Part shown: positions 22,855-34,311 of the stretch, piece by piece
Position numbering within the stretch: position 1 is the first letter of the stretch
Layout: every line of letters starts with the position of its first letter
NCBI GenBank assembly: GCA_027924645.1
Contig: BSBN01001482.1
Location: 10,930,001 to 10,994,000, forward strand
Source of the DNA: Cunninghamia lanceolata
Taxonomy: Eukaryota; Streptophyta; Pinopsida; Cupressales; Cupressaceae
Reading direction: 5' to 3'
DNA: 64,000 nucleotides
Made by a program: the position numbers and the translations under genes
Notes under the pieces: generated by a model
Told to the model about the DNA's origin: nothing
Databases searched by the model: none
What the model saw: only the letters and a program-made list of their open reading frames with translations

Positions 22855-24780
22855 TGTTGACACATGAAAAATCATGCCCCATTTTGCCCCCAAATTCCAT
22901 CTAAATCCCACTTTAAAACTCCATTGTTGAGCCTATAATTTATAACCGATTAGAGATATGTTCCATAGGTTTTCATGTATTTGCCTTTTGAAAGTACAAA
23001 GGGAAAAGCCAAAAGATGACTAAGTCAAAAATTTTCTAAGTGTTCCCTTGTGCTTTCTCCCTTTATTAGAGGTTAGAGTTTCAGGCTTCCTCCTTCCATC
23101 GTGCTTCCCCTTTGGCCCCAAAAATTGTCTAAGTGTTGAAATTCTAAGTGTTTGACAAAGGTCAGAGTTCAGGCTTCCTCCCTTCTACCTTCTTCCTTTT
23201 GGAAGACGGAAGGTGGAAGGCCTGACGACCAACCCCTGACAAGTAAGGTTTCCCAAGGCATTTTGCCATTCTACAGAGCCTTTTGGTGGGCCCACAAAAT
23301 AACATGTAGAACAATGGAAAGAGGACATGTGGCATTTTCAGTAGAGGTTAGAGTTTAGGCTTCCTCCCTTCCACCTTCTTCCTTTTAGAAGATGAAAGGA
23401 GGAAGGCCCAAAGACCGACCCTGACAAAGGCTTTAAGTTTTTTCTAAGACAAAAGGATAGACTTTGGTTTTTCCTTGTTTCTTCTTCTTCAAGTCGTAAG
23501 GCAGAGAAGTGAAGGCCTGAAGCTTGACTCTTGATGCCTTCATATCTATACATAGGTGGGGTCAAGGCTTCCCTCCTACCTCTTCTCAAATATTGTAAGC
23601 TACAAGGTGGAAGGCCTGAGCTCTGACGTCTAATTTGTTAGAGCTCAACTTCCTAGCCTTCTCATTTCATTCAAATGCACCAATGACTTCTAGAAATGCA
23701 ATAAATGCAAAGTGGGTAGCTAAAATAGTACCTTGAGGATGCAAAATCAATTTGTAGGGCATGGGTACCCAAAATTTCTACCAATTCTTCTAACATGAGG
23801 CCATGCACTGTAATCAATGCAATAATTGGTTGTTGACCAAATTTATGGAACCCTGTGCTACACTATGTGCTAAATTGATATATATACATCAATTTTTGAC
23901 ATTCTTAGGATTAGTCGTGGAGCCAATTGTCTGGTTTGGGAGAGCTTAAGGATTTTGTTTGGCATCAACACATGATTTGTCTAGTCTGTAGTGAAGGGAT
24001 ATGTTTAGTATAAAGTAGAAAGGTTATGTAAAGTAGATTTGAATGTAATAATATATCTCCATGGGAGTTTGTAATGATTTTGGTATATATAATCATAGTT
24101 ATGTATTTCCCTTTTCTACATTTGGTAGTATGATTGTAATAGATGTTTATAGATGTGTGATAGCATCTAAGTTAATATAAGGCTTTGTATTTTCCATCTT
24201 TTTGTTGCATAGGAATCATTGTAGTTATCTATTGGATTATTAAGTATGTCCATTGTATGAAGATCTATTTGAAGTCTTATATGTGAATATATGTCTAGTT
24301 CTATTGATCCTTTACTATGTATTTCCTTTCCTCCTTGCATTCTATGACTCGGTTGCCCAATGGAATAGGCACTGATCCATATTGGAGAGGGACCAATCAC
24401 TCTTTAAAATCAAACAAATCATTCACCTATGGTTCAAGGAAAAACCATCTTTCCTATGCATGTACATTCATACAGTTGAATCATCTTAATATAGAGGCAT
24501 GTGCAGCCAATTTGTCTTGATCTAGTGACATCTCTTGGGGTCAAGTGTACATTGGGTATGGTTGTATTTATTTTTGGTACTTTATTTTATGCCTCTAGGA
24601 ATATCCCTCCTAGGTCTAGTTGAGCCTGAAGTGTAGAAGAGTATACCCACTCTTGTAGTTGTTCAAAATCCCCCTTAACTTGTTGATAAAACTCTTCCTA
24701 TCACCTTGACAACAATCCCTCACCTAGGTGATTTAAGAATGTTTTAGAGTTTTGGGTTGCAGTTATTTTTGGAACCAACA
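22855..24780 (+). repeat. Gypsy-type 5' LTR
   Basis: 1926 bp, starting TGTTGACACATG and ending GGAACCAACA (5-bp inverted ends TGTTG/CAACA), followed at once by a gypsy-type primer-binding site. It interrupts the LINE. It contains a cluster of imperfect inverted repeats at 23060-23640. The 3' partner LTR is not in the window, so no target duplication can be tested. Confidence 0.75.
23060..23640. repeat. Cluster of TC-rich hairpin units
   Basis: About four related units (near 23065, 23165, 23350 and 23560) each run GGCTTCCTCCCTTC, ACCTTCTTCC, TTTT, GGAAG, GGTGGAAGGCC. The two arms are nearly complementary, so each unit could fold into a hairpin of 20 or more pairs. The third unit shows GAAAGGAGGAAGGCC and the fourth GGTGGAAGGCC. 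It lies inside the gypsy LTR. Confidence 0.6.
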
Positions 24781-24801
24781 TTTTGGCATCGTTACCAGGG
24801 A
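24781..24801 (+). other. Gypsy primer-binding site
   Basis: TTTTGGCATCGTTACCAGGGA follows the LTR end. It resembles the Athila/Tat-type plant gypsy site TGGCGCCGTTGCCGGGGA with a few C to T and G to A changes. Confidence 0.7.
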
Positions 24802-26732
24802 TAGTGATCATTTGGTTCAGATTTGAAGACCCTTCTTTGTAGCCATTGCAGTTGTGTAATCTGTTGCTATTGGTAAGTTGGCAGCCCTTCAACTTACACC
24901 AACAGATTGGTGTCGATGTAGTGCTGGGTTATAAGTATTAGAAGACTATGCTAGTGTGAGCAACCCAGAATTAGTTCCAAGCCTTGAAGATTGTCATGCT
25001 TCAAAGGATTTCCTCATTCAGTGAGGTGGCAAATCTATTTTAAAAAGAAACATCTTATTGATGTGTACATGTTTCAATGAGACTACAGCTAGTGACGATA
25101 CATGTTTTTCTTCCTACCTTGACCATGGTTTCTTTCTCAGTAAAGGAGCATGTTATTTTTTCTCCTTCTTCTTGCACATGTGGTTTGTAGTTGGTCATGG
25201 CCAATTGATATGAACATGGATACCCTAAGGAGGATGCTTCATGTGCACCTTCTTATGTTGTAGACCCTAGGAACTATATTACCTTTGACCATCCAGGTGA
25301 TGCATTTTCTAATCATCATCAGAGAAATAGGCATTTTCTCCATTGCATCCGTTTTCCAGCACCTGACACAAAGAGTGATATGTTTACACAAAATAATGCA
25401 TGAATTGGGAGCAATCAAATGGTTCTTCATTTAGGTCTAAAATCTTCACCAATTGTCCATTTACGCCCTTCAGTCTGTGCTTGGGCAAATTAAAGGCTCT
25501 ATACCCTCATTTAACCTTCTTATATCCTTCTTTCAAGGTGACAAGATCAATCTACTTGCTAGCTACATGGTTTAGTCCAAACACACTTGAGATATAGGCC
25601 TTTGTAGTTTTTATCATAACTATTTTATTCATTGCATATATTATTCTAGACCCTAGGTCGTATCTCTGTGATACTGCCCTCACAAAGTCTATATTTGGAA
25701 ACATGTTAGGGCATACTAACATTGCAAGGTCTATATTCCATGCATTGCAGATTGGGGCCTTATACTCCCTTTTGTCATGCTAGTGTCTGAATAAAATCCA
25801 TACAGGTATTGGTAACCGAGCATCCCGACAATCATCATAGATGTCTAGAAGTTTATCATTTGGCCCGTCAGGACCATGTACATTTGTAGGTCACCTTGAA
25901 GACCTAGGGAGTTGGACCATAATGTCCTCATCCAAGCTACATTTTGATGTGGAGGTATGATTTTCTTGACTCATTATTTTAAATAGTTTTTTACTAAGCA
26001 AGACTTACTGGTTTATGTGTAGAAACTTGAAATCCTTCATTATTTTTACCTGGATACTTGTTACACACAAAAGGTCTTTCATGTTCATGAAAATAGTAAG
26101 AAAACCCCTTTATTTTCTCCCCTTAAAGACTTGCAATTTAGGGCTTGCAGCATTAATGCGCATCACCTTGGCTTTTACTATAATTCATGTTGCAAGGAAC
26201 CTCCCAACATTTGCTACAGAAAGTTCAAATGTAAGTCATGATTTATGCTTCCTTTTGTGAGATCGACGGTCACATATTGCTTGCCAGATTTGAAATTATA
26301 TGCCCCTTCATTAACCAATGAAATCAATCCAAGTAGGATGCACTTTTCCTGCTGACTTCGTTACTTTTTGTTTGATGTGGACATGTGGCACCATTTCATT
26401 GCAGCGTGGTGAGGACTGGGCCGTCACCCTTTCAGTCTGTGCGAGTGTGATAATGCTCCCATGTAGACTTCTTTACACTTGCCTTTACATTTGCCTCCAA
26501 GGCAGAGCCACGTGTCACAATTTCATGGCCTTGCACTGAATATTTCTACCTAGCAAGATTCTTATATGACCATGTGCTACCATTAGATCCTTCACTATTT
26601 GTAACTTGTATCTCATCCTAACACCTAGAAGCACTCCTTTCATCAATTCTGACTCCTCGATTAAATGCTTGTAAACCCAATCATATTCGATAGGTGTCTC
26701 CATATCGCAACCCTATAGAAGAAATATGAAAT
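24802..26732 (+). other. Internal sequence of the gypsy element, no domain recognised
   Basis: Short frames occur on both strands, for example 25400-25597 and 26015-26260 (+) and 26703-26515 (-), but none matches gag or pol motifs that I know. The region ends at the left target copy of E2. After E2, sequence resumes at 32644; whether that is still this element is not clear. Confidence 0.35.
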
Positions 26733-26737
26733 CACCT

Positions 26738-26755
26738 TGGTATCAGAGCCAAGTT
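26738..26755 (+). other. E2 primer-binding site at the element's left edge
   Basis: TGGTATCAGAGCCAAGTT, identical to the E1 site. CACCT lies directly to its left where an LTR end (CAACA plus AT) is expected. Confidence 0.93.
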
Positions 26756-26793
26756 CCTTAGAAGAAAGCCTAACAACTTGAGGAAGATCCAAG

Positions 26794-27840
26794 ATGTCTT
26801 ATAAGAAGGAAGCTCCACAATTTGATGGGACAAATTATGCTCTTTGGAAGGTATGAATGAAAAGCCATCTCTTCTATCTCGGTTATAAAGTATGGCTAGC
26901 TAGACAATCATGATTTTTCATGCCTGAAGGTGGTTTGACAACTAAGCATGATATCAAAGAATATGAACTAGATGTCAAAGCAAAGGTTGCTCTATTAAGT
27001 TCCTTTAGTGACTCAGTGTTGACAAAAGTTGTGGACCTTGAATCTACAAATGGGGTATGGGAGAAGCTAAAAAATCTATATGAAGGAGATGATTCTATAA
27101 GAGAAGCTAAGCTAGAGATCCTGAAAGTGAAATATGAGGGTTTGAATATGAATGAAGATGAAAACATAACAGCCTTTATGCAAAGAGTTGGCAAACTTAT
27201 CACTAGAATAAAAGGTATGGGAGGAACTCTCAGTGATAAGGAAATTGTGATGAAAATTCTCAAATCACTACCAAAGTCCTATAGTCACAAGGTAGCTACT
27301 ATTGAAGAATTTATGACTATGAAAACTTTTGACAGAGATGAGTTACTTGGAAAGATTACAGCCTTTGAGATGAGAGAATTTAGTGATGCCCTACCAAAAG
27401 TTGAATCATCTTTTAAAGTCAGTACTCTAGAAAAGATTTCTAGAGATGAGAAATATAATGTGGATGATGACATTGGTGAAATTGAAGCTAACTTTGTTGA
27501 CAGGTTGCAAAGAGGTTCCAGTAAGTTCAAAGCTAAATTACCTTTCAAGTGTTTCTCTTGTGGTAAAGTAGGGCATTATGTTTCTAGATGTCCTGAAAGA
27601 AATGAGAAAAGATATGAGAGCAGGCCTAGAGTTATAAAGAAATGTTACTATGTAGGAGATTTTGATGATGAAGGAGTGACTGATTATGAATTTGATGATG
27701 CTAGTACCAGTGCAAATGAATGCTTCTTTATTTCTATTAAAGAAGATCTTATGTCTACTAGTTCTGGTAGCTGTGTGAAGGAAGAAAAATATGTGGAAGA
27801 AATTTCTTTGGTTGTTCAAGTTGAGAAGGATAAGGATGAA
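26794..27840 (+). pseudogene. E2 gag
   Basis: ATG at 26794 (MSYKKEAPQFDGTNYALW) corresponds to the E1 start. The 21st codon is TGA, and a second stop lies near 26908 beside a small insertion relative to E1. From 26920 the frame is open through the zinc knuckle CFSCGKVGHYVSRC (27550-27591; all four metal ligands present) and into protease. The long open part suggests E2 decayed less than E1 in this region. Confidence 0.9.
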
Positions 27841-28334
27841 TGGATTATTGATAGTGGATCATGCTCACATCACATGACCGGCGACAAAAGTAAGTTTGTA
27901 AGTTTTGAAAAGTATGATGGAGGACTGGTTAGGTGTGGAGATAATGTAGCTGGTAAGATTTTTGGAAAAGGATCTATTCCATTTGATAGAAAGCATAATA
28001 CTGACAATGTCCTATATATGAAGCATTTGAAGCATAATCTTTTGAGTGTTGGTCAGATGTGTGACAAAGAATATGATCTCATATTAAAACATAATGGGTA
28101 CAAGATCTTGGAAAGCTCCAGAACTATGATTGCTACTGGTAAGAAGACAAAAAGTAACATCTATCAATTAAGATGAACTAATTATAATTGTTTATTGGCG
28201 CAGGAAGATGAAAGTTGGTTGTGGCATAGAAGGATGTGTCATATAAACTTTGATAATCTGGTAAAGATAAGTTTAGGTCAAATTGTGAGAGATTTACCAA
28301 AACTTATGAAAATATCCAATACAATCTGCAAGGA
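27841..28334 (+). pseudogene. E2 protease and GAG-pre-integrase
   Basis: The copia aspartic protease motif WIIDSGSCSHHMTG is intact, with Asp-Ser-Gly at 27850-27858, in the same frame as gag. A TGA at 28174-28176 ends the frame, after which the pre-integrase zinc region (WLWHRRMCHINF) continues in the same frame with further changes. The homologous active-site segment is deleted in E1. Confidence 0.88.
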
Positions 28335-29110
28335 ATGTTAGTTAGGGAAGCAGACAAGAATAAAGAGCAATTCTCTACCAATTTGCTAGATCTAGTGCAT
28401 ACAAATCTCTGTGGTCCTACAAGGGTGAGAAGTCTACAAGGAGACAAGTACTTCATGTTGCTCATTGATGATTATTCTAAAATGTCTTGGGTTACTTTTC
28501 TGAGAGATAAATCAGAAGCCCTAGAGAAGTTCAAATATTTCAAGGCAATGGTTGAGAATGAAATAGAATTGAAAATCAAATGCTTGAGGTTTGATATAGG
28601 GGGTGAATTCACATCAAATGAATTCAACATTTTCTATGAAGTGCATGGGACAAAAAGATAGCTATGTGCACCTAGGACTCCTCAGGAAAATAGAGTTGTG
28701 GAAAGGAAAAATAGGACAGTTCAAGAGGCTACTAGGATAATGATGAAGGAAGTAGATCTGCTGAAAGTCTTTTGAAAAGAGGCTATTCATACTGACATTT
28801 ACATCCAAAATAGAGTTCAAGTGAAAGGTAATGGTACTCAAACTCCTTATGAATTGTGGTATGGAAGAGTTCCTACAGTAAAATATTTCAAAATCTTTGG
28901 AAGCAAATGCTATATCAAGAGAGATGAAGATCTAGGAAAGTTTGATGCAAGGTGTGATGAAGGAATCTTCCTTGGATACTCTACCAAGTGTAAGGCCTAC
29001 CGATACTACAACAAAAGGCTCAAAAAGATTGTAGAGAGTGCAAATATGAAGGTAGATGAAGGCAAGGAAAAGATATCAAACCTGAATTACTATGAACTAG
29101 ATAATAAATG
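28335..29110 (+). pseudogene. E2 integrase
   Basis: Integrase core with the motif HTNLCGP at 28398-28418: the first catalytic Asp is Asn (AAT, 28404-28406). The second acidic site is in LRFDIGGEF and the Glu in VVERKNR. A stop follows KR near 28661 and another near 28775; the C-terminal part runs 28821-29111 (TPYELWYGRVP, CYIKRDEDL). It inserts cDNA in intact relatives; this copy is inactive. Confidence 0.9.
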
Positions 29111-29235
29111 AAGAAAAAGATGAGCAAGAAGACAGTCAAGATGAAGAAGAGGCTTCAAAAAAAGTTGTAAAGACTCCTAGGTATATAAGGACCAATCATC
29201 CTGAAGATCAGATTATAGGTGACAAAAAAAAAGGT

Positions 29236-30830
29236 GTGCTAATAAGGAGAAGAGCCACAAAGGAACAAGTCAATTACTGTTTGCTTTCAAAGGTTGAACC
29301 AGAGACTGTGAATGAAGCATGCCATGATGAAAGCTGGGTAAAAGCCATGGAGGAAGAGCTAATGCAAATACAAAAGAATGATACTTGGCAATTAGTTCCC
29401 AGACCTGCTAACAAAAATGTTATTGGAACCAAATGGGTTTTTAGGAATAAGATGAATGAGAATGGAGAAATTGTAAGGATTAAGCCAAGGATTGTATGCA
29501 AAGGATACTCTCAGATTGAAGGAATAGATTTTGAAGAAACTTTTGTTCCTATAGCTCAGATTGAGGCAATCAGAATATTTCTGGCATTTACAGCCCACAA
29601 AGATTTCAAAGTGTATGAGATGGATGTGAAGTCTACATTTCTGAATGGTGAGTTGGAAGAGGAAGTTTACATTGAGCAACCAGAAGGATTTAGGTTATCA
29701 GACCAAAGTGATTTTGTGTGCAAATTGAAGAAAGCTTTGTATGGACTCAAGCATGCTCCTAAAGCCTGATATGCAAGGTTGGATAAATACTTATTGCAAT
29801 TAGGCTTCAATAAAGGTACTACTGACAATAATCTTTATTTCAAAATTAATGGTGATCAAATTTTGATTGTTGAAGTTTTTGTTGGTGATATTATCTTCAG
29901 AGGAAATGAAAGTATGTGTATGAAATTTGCTGGTGAAATGCAAAAAGATCTTGAGATGTCCATGTTTGGTGAGTTGAATTTCTTTCTAGGTCTGCAAATA
30001 AACAATTCAGATAAAGGAATCTTCATATCTCAGTCTAAGTATATGAAAGAGTTGTTGAAGAAGTTTGGGATGGAAGACTCTAAACCAGTATGTACTCCCA
30101 TGGTGACTAGCTGCAAGTTGAGAAAAACTAAGGAATTACCTAAGGATAATAAAAAAAAATACACATCCATGATTGGAGGATTGCTTTATCTAACTCAAAC
30201 CAGACCTGATATTATGCATGCAGTTTGACTTGTTGCAAGGTTTCAAGCTGATCTAAGAGACTCACATGTGATGGTAGTGAAGAGAATACTAAGATATTTA
30301 AAAAGTACTCCGGATCATGGCTTATTGTATCCAAAGGACAATGATTTCACTCTCAATGCTTATACTGATGTTGATTGGGCTAGAGATGTTGATGACAGGA
30401 AGAGTACAAGTGGAGGTGCCTTCTTCTTGGGTAATAGATTGGTCTCATCACTGAGCAAGAAACAAGATTCAATCTCTTTGATAATTGCAGAAGAAGAGTA
30501 TATTGCAGCAGCATGTTTTTACACTCAAGTGTTATGGATGAAATAGACTTTGAAGGACATAAAAGTTGTGTTTGAAGATCCAATTGCAATCTTTTGTGAC
30601 AATACAAGTGCCATAAACATTGCAAAGAATCTAGTGATGCATTCAAGAACAAAGCACATATCAATAAGGTATCACTTTTGAGAGAGAAAGTGATAGAGAA
30701 TGAAGTAAAATTGGAATATGTGTCCACCAAGGATCGGATTGTAGACATCTTTACTAAGCCTCTACCTCAATTTACCTTTGAGTATCTCAAAGAAAAGTTA
30801 GGGGTCCTCGCCCCTCCTACCCTAGACTAA
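29236..30830 (+). pseudogene. E2 reverse transcriptase-RNase H
   Basis: Open pieces at 29236-29769, 29779-30228 and 30268-30546. Landmarks: [27 protein letters not shown], then the catalytic box as FVGD (29878-29889) with the first Asp changed to Gly, so polymerase activity is lost. A Trp codon is TGA at the end of [11 protein letters not shown]. RNase H shows DDRKSTSGGAFFLGN and DNTSAINIAKN. Pol sense ends at TAA near 30828-30830 after KPLPQFTFEYL. Confidence 0.9.
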
Positions 30831-31128
30831 GATGTATAGGAATGTATCAATCTAGTGGAGCTCAAAGTGTCATTCCTTGATCTAGATTGATGTTCTGAAG
30901 GCTACCTCTCATGGGGAGTAGCTAGATGTTTCTAATAAAGTAAGTGCATCAAAGCAACAGCATGCAAGTCTGTGTCCTTTGCCATTGATGTAAAAGGGGG
31001 AGAGAAATCATGTGAAAAACTCAGAGGGAGAAAGAATAGAAATGTGTAAAGAGAAAGGGGGAGAATCTTGTCTTGATGGTCTTCAGTTTTTCACATCATA
31101 TGTTGCCATCAATCACAAAGGGGAGGAT
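30831..31128 (+). other. E2 3' untranslated region and polypurine tract
   Basis: The tract directly before the LTR is CACAAAGGGGAGGAT (31114-31128). Two earlier runs, AAAAGGGGGAGAGAAA near 30991 and GAGAAAGGGGGAGAA near 31058, match tracts at the same place in E1. Otherwise noncoding. Confidence 0.75.
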
Positions 31129-32638
31129 TGTTGCAAGTATGTGCCTAAATAGTGTTGTCATTGATGTCAACATATTTGTGTTGTCATTGGTGTCAATTGT
31201 GCTCCTATCTTGTTGTCTGTTTGTAATGAGTAAGATGACTTGTGTTTACTTATCTAAGTAACCTTGATGTTGAGGATATTGAGAAAATTAGCCTCTCTGG
31301 TAGAAACAGTGAGTTGCAATGTAAATAGTGTATTGCATATAGAAAAATAGTCCAGAACAATGCTCCGCATTTTTTGTAGAATGAATAGCTTTGTCTGTAG
31401 ATTCAAACTTATGTAGAAATCCATATGAAGATGCTATGTTCCAAGTTTGAGCCTCCAGTATGAAGAATTGAGTGAGTTATGTTCAACAGAATGAAAGCAA
31501 CTTGTTTTGTATGTTTTGCAATGACAGGGAGAAAGTGTTAGCGTCTGCATTGCTCTGCAATGAAGCATTTTGATCTACGGTTCTAGAGATACATCTGAGA
31601 CAATGTTAAGTCCCATCAACTCCAATGGTTCATGATTTCACGGTCCGCAAGCTATCTATTCTTTATGACAGTAGCTGACACTATTGTTCATGTGCTTCAA
31701 TTTGAAAAATCTGATGGGTAAAGTGTTTGAGTATTGTGCAGATGTTTTTGATAATTATAATGTCTTTGTGGATGTCTCCTGATCATGTTCCTACCTTCGG
31801 ATTGGTCTGCAGAGAGAAATTTGGATCATGGTTGAAGAATGCTCTTAGAAGACCTAATGTTCTCATTAGTCTTGGCTGACTTAGTTGATTTCATTATTTG
31901 CAGAGAAACTTTGAAGGTTGTAGAGGCGTGAGGTGACATGGAGGATTGCATTTGAGTCCTAGCTAAGGAGCAATGTTATCTGCATACATCTTTACATATT
32001 TTCCTTAGTCAATTTTGTATTAGGTCCAGACCTATTCTGTGTATGTTTGTAATGCTGACCTTGGAGATTGTTTCAATGGCTGATGAATGAATTACCGACC
32101 TTGATATACATTGCAAGATTGATGACTTGTATAAAGACTTGTAATGAATTGCGAAAAGATGTATGAGTATGCAAACATGAGAAGATAAGTGCGAAGGTGT
32201 GAAAGAGCAGCACAGAGAAGTTTTATTGTGCTTTAAATGAACTGAACTAAGGCATGGAGTAGATGGTACTTAATCAATTCACCATTTTGGCAGTGAGCCA
32301 ACCCTTGGTAGTGAGCCACCTCTTTGGTAGTGAGTCATTCTTTGTAGTGAGCAATTTGGGCAGTGAGCCCTCTACATAGTGAGCCTCTGTTCCTCAATAT
32401 TGATATGATGTATATATTTTTGTGGGCTAACACCCACCACGTGGTTTTTCCCTTTTAGGGTTTTCCACGTAAAAATTTTGTTTCTTCTGTGTTGATTATG
32501 CCATTGTGTTGAGCTTTTCATTTTATGCTTTCATGGTTATATCAGAATAAAAGTAATTGATAAGTTGATGTTCATAATTGGTTAAAAGTTTGAGGATAAT
32601 TGATTCACCCCCCCTCAGTTGTTTGATACAGTTCAACA
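31129..32638 (+). repeat. E2 3' LTR
   Basis: 1510 bp, starting TGTTGCAAGTATG and ending CAGTTCAACA. Homologous to both E1 LTRs in reverse orientation. It contains six copies of a GGCAGTGAGCC-like motif (32285-32395) and the copia signature CCTTTTAGGGTTTTCCACGTA (about 32450-32470). Confidence 0.93.
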
Positions 32639-32643
32639 CACCT

Positions 32644-33134
32644 TTGATTTTGTGTAGGCCTGTGACATTTAGCCATGTGGCATCATCGTCCATATAGATT
32701 GAAAACTCAAACTTTTTGACTCAATGGGATAGACGCTAATACTAGGTGAATGGGGTGGGTTACCCGATGACTTATGAGGCTCCAAGTCATGACTTAATTA
32801 ACTGGTTACCTATACTAGGCAATCAAAGTTAAATTAAAACATAAAGCAATAGTGACCATGGAACTTAGGGTTTAAGAAAATAAAGATAAATGATTTCAAA
32901 CTCAACTTAAAACCCTAGACCTAGATAGGTTCCACCAAAGGGTGCAGGCACCCTTTTCCAAGGACCTATTTTAGGGTTGGATTAAGCTCACAGATGTCCC
33001 CTAAGTCCCATTTGTCATGATTTTTAGGGCATTTTGTTATGGGATTCATTTCTAAGATGCATAATTAAAATTAAGGGACTTGGGAGCTAAACTTAGGAGG
33101 TAAAAGTCCTAGGGGGGACATTTTACAACATAAC
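32644..33134 (-). repeat. LTR fragment related to the E3/E4 family
   Basis: The right end, read on the minus strand, starts TGTTATGTTGTAAAATGTCCCC and continues like the E3 LTR through CTAGGACTTTTACCTCC and AAGTTTAGCTCC. Similarity fades leftward. No internal sequence follows to the right (33135 onward is unrelated), so it is a truncated or solo copy. Confidence 0.7.
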
Positions 33135-34035
33135 AAAGAGCTATATTTTGTAGCACTTAGCAATTATTTTTATTATAATACAACATCACTAGTAACATGT
33201 TTATTATTAAATATTATTACTTTAACATGTAAATTGATACATCAAATTTAAGATAAAGGGTTTTTGCTAACACATTCACACCATTAAACTCCACTCCTCA
33301 TAGAATACCTCTCAGTGTAAATATATACATTAATTTTATTCTCAATAAATTGTAATAAAAACATTTATTTTGATTATAATATATTTATTATTACTTCATT
33401 ATTTTAATTAATAAAATGAAAATGAGGCAAATTTATCATTTTCACCACTACATACTACAAGTATTTTATATGAGAATCAATTATTCTAGTGGCTTGACAG
33501 AGGAACTTGGTGCTTTCGTGATGTTGTTTCCATTTGTTCCATGACGATGTGAACTTGGTGGACAACATTTGGGTGAGTGATTCAATTTGTTTATGTTACA
33601 TATGATAGAGGGCCTCAGTGCTTTCATGTTGTTTTTTTGGGGGATAGATATTTATTGTAAAATATGTGCAGTTATTACATACCTTAGCCATGTCCTTATT
33701 GTATAGGACTTGGTTTTGTGTAATTAAACAACTTGCACAATAGCTAAATATAATAGTAAACATGCTACAAATATTTGAAAGTAATATGCCACTTCGAGGA
33801 GGCAACCTCCTAATCCAGTTTGAGGGAGGTACCTCCAATAGTCTTCAATGAGAACACAATACTCAATATGATCCTAATAACTAACCTCTACATCTTATAT
33901 ATGCCATACTTATGCCATGGATATCACCCAGGCTGACCTAACTACCTATATAAGACTATATCAATTATTATATAACTTAAATAAATGTTAAGGTAGCCAT
34001 AAGCTGACTACTCATAGCCATATACAAATATAGAA
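33135..34035. other. Unassigned AT-rich sequence
   Basis: No gene or element recognised. Weak repetition of CTTGGTG/CTTTC-GTG-TTGTTT is visible near 33500-33640. Confidence 0.3.
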
Positions 34036-34311
34036 TTAAGGGCATAATATTCCCCCCACGTTTACAAAAGTGTTGTCATCAACACTGATCAATTGTGGTA
34101 ATTTCTTCATATAATCTTCATCATCCACTGTGGTAACTTCAACTAGAAAATATTTCCATATAACATGAGGCAATTTGTAACTATTGATGTCCTCAACTTC
34201 TTCATGTGTGTCTAAAAAATTAACTTTAGCTCCAACATGTGTCTTCTGTTTGCATCTAGCTCTTGATGGTGATGAATGTGTTCTTCCTTTACTTGAACCT
34301 TTTGGGGTGCC
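34036..34311 (-). CDS. Open frame without ATG, unknown
   Basis: Between TAA at 34312-34314 and TAA at 34036-34038 (minus strand) 91 codons are open, with ordinary-looking composition: GAKVNFLDTHEEVED near the middle, KLPHVIWKYFLVEVTTVDDE and a C-terminal NVGGILCP. There is no ATG at the start, so it would be the last exon of a gene or the end of a decayed polyprotein. I do not recognise the family. The sequence around it is AT-rich and has no LTR landmarks. Confidence 0.3.
   Translation of the reverse strand, partial: GTPKGSSKGRTHSSPSRARCKQKTHVGAKVNFLDTHEEVEDINSYKLPHVIWKYFLVEVTTVDDEDYMKKLPQLISVDDNTFVNVGGILCP

Larger units (their letters stand above)
26738..32638 (+). mobile_element. E2: Ty1/copia element of the E1 family lacking its 5' LTR
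   Basis: The element begins exactly at the first base of the primer-binding site (TGGTATCAGAGCC) and ends with a complete 3' LTR (31129-32638, ending TTCAACA). The flanks carry a matching 5-bp sequence CACCT at 26733-26737 and 32639-32643, in the position of a target duplication. No LTR sequence was found upstream of 26738. In E1 two bases (AT) separate LTR and primer site; they are absent here. Coding content: gag, protease, integrase, reverse transcriptase and RNase H, all with stops. Confidence 0.9.

Noticed and set aside
26515..26703. 62-codon minus-strand frame beginning METPIEYDW
   Set aside because: It has a real ATG and ordinary composition, but no recognisable motif, no neighbouring exon and no repeat partner, so it is not called as a gene.
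24900..26732. Possible missing 5' LTR of E2 upstream of its primer site
   Set aside because: I looked for the LTR landmarks seen in E1 and in the E2 3' LTR (TGTTGCAAGT, GGCAGTGAGC repeats, TTTTCCACGTA, the T/C-rich end before CAACA). None occurs here, and CACCT abuts the primer site.
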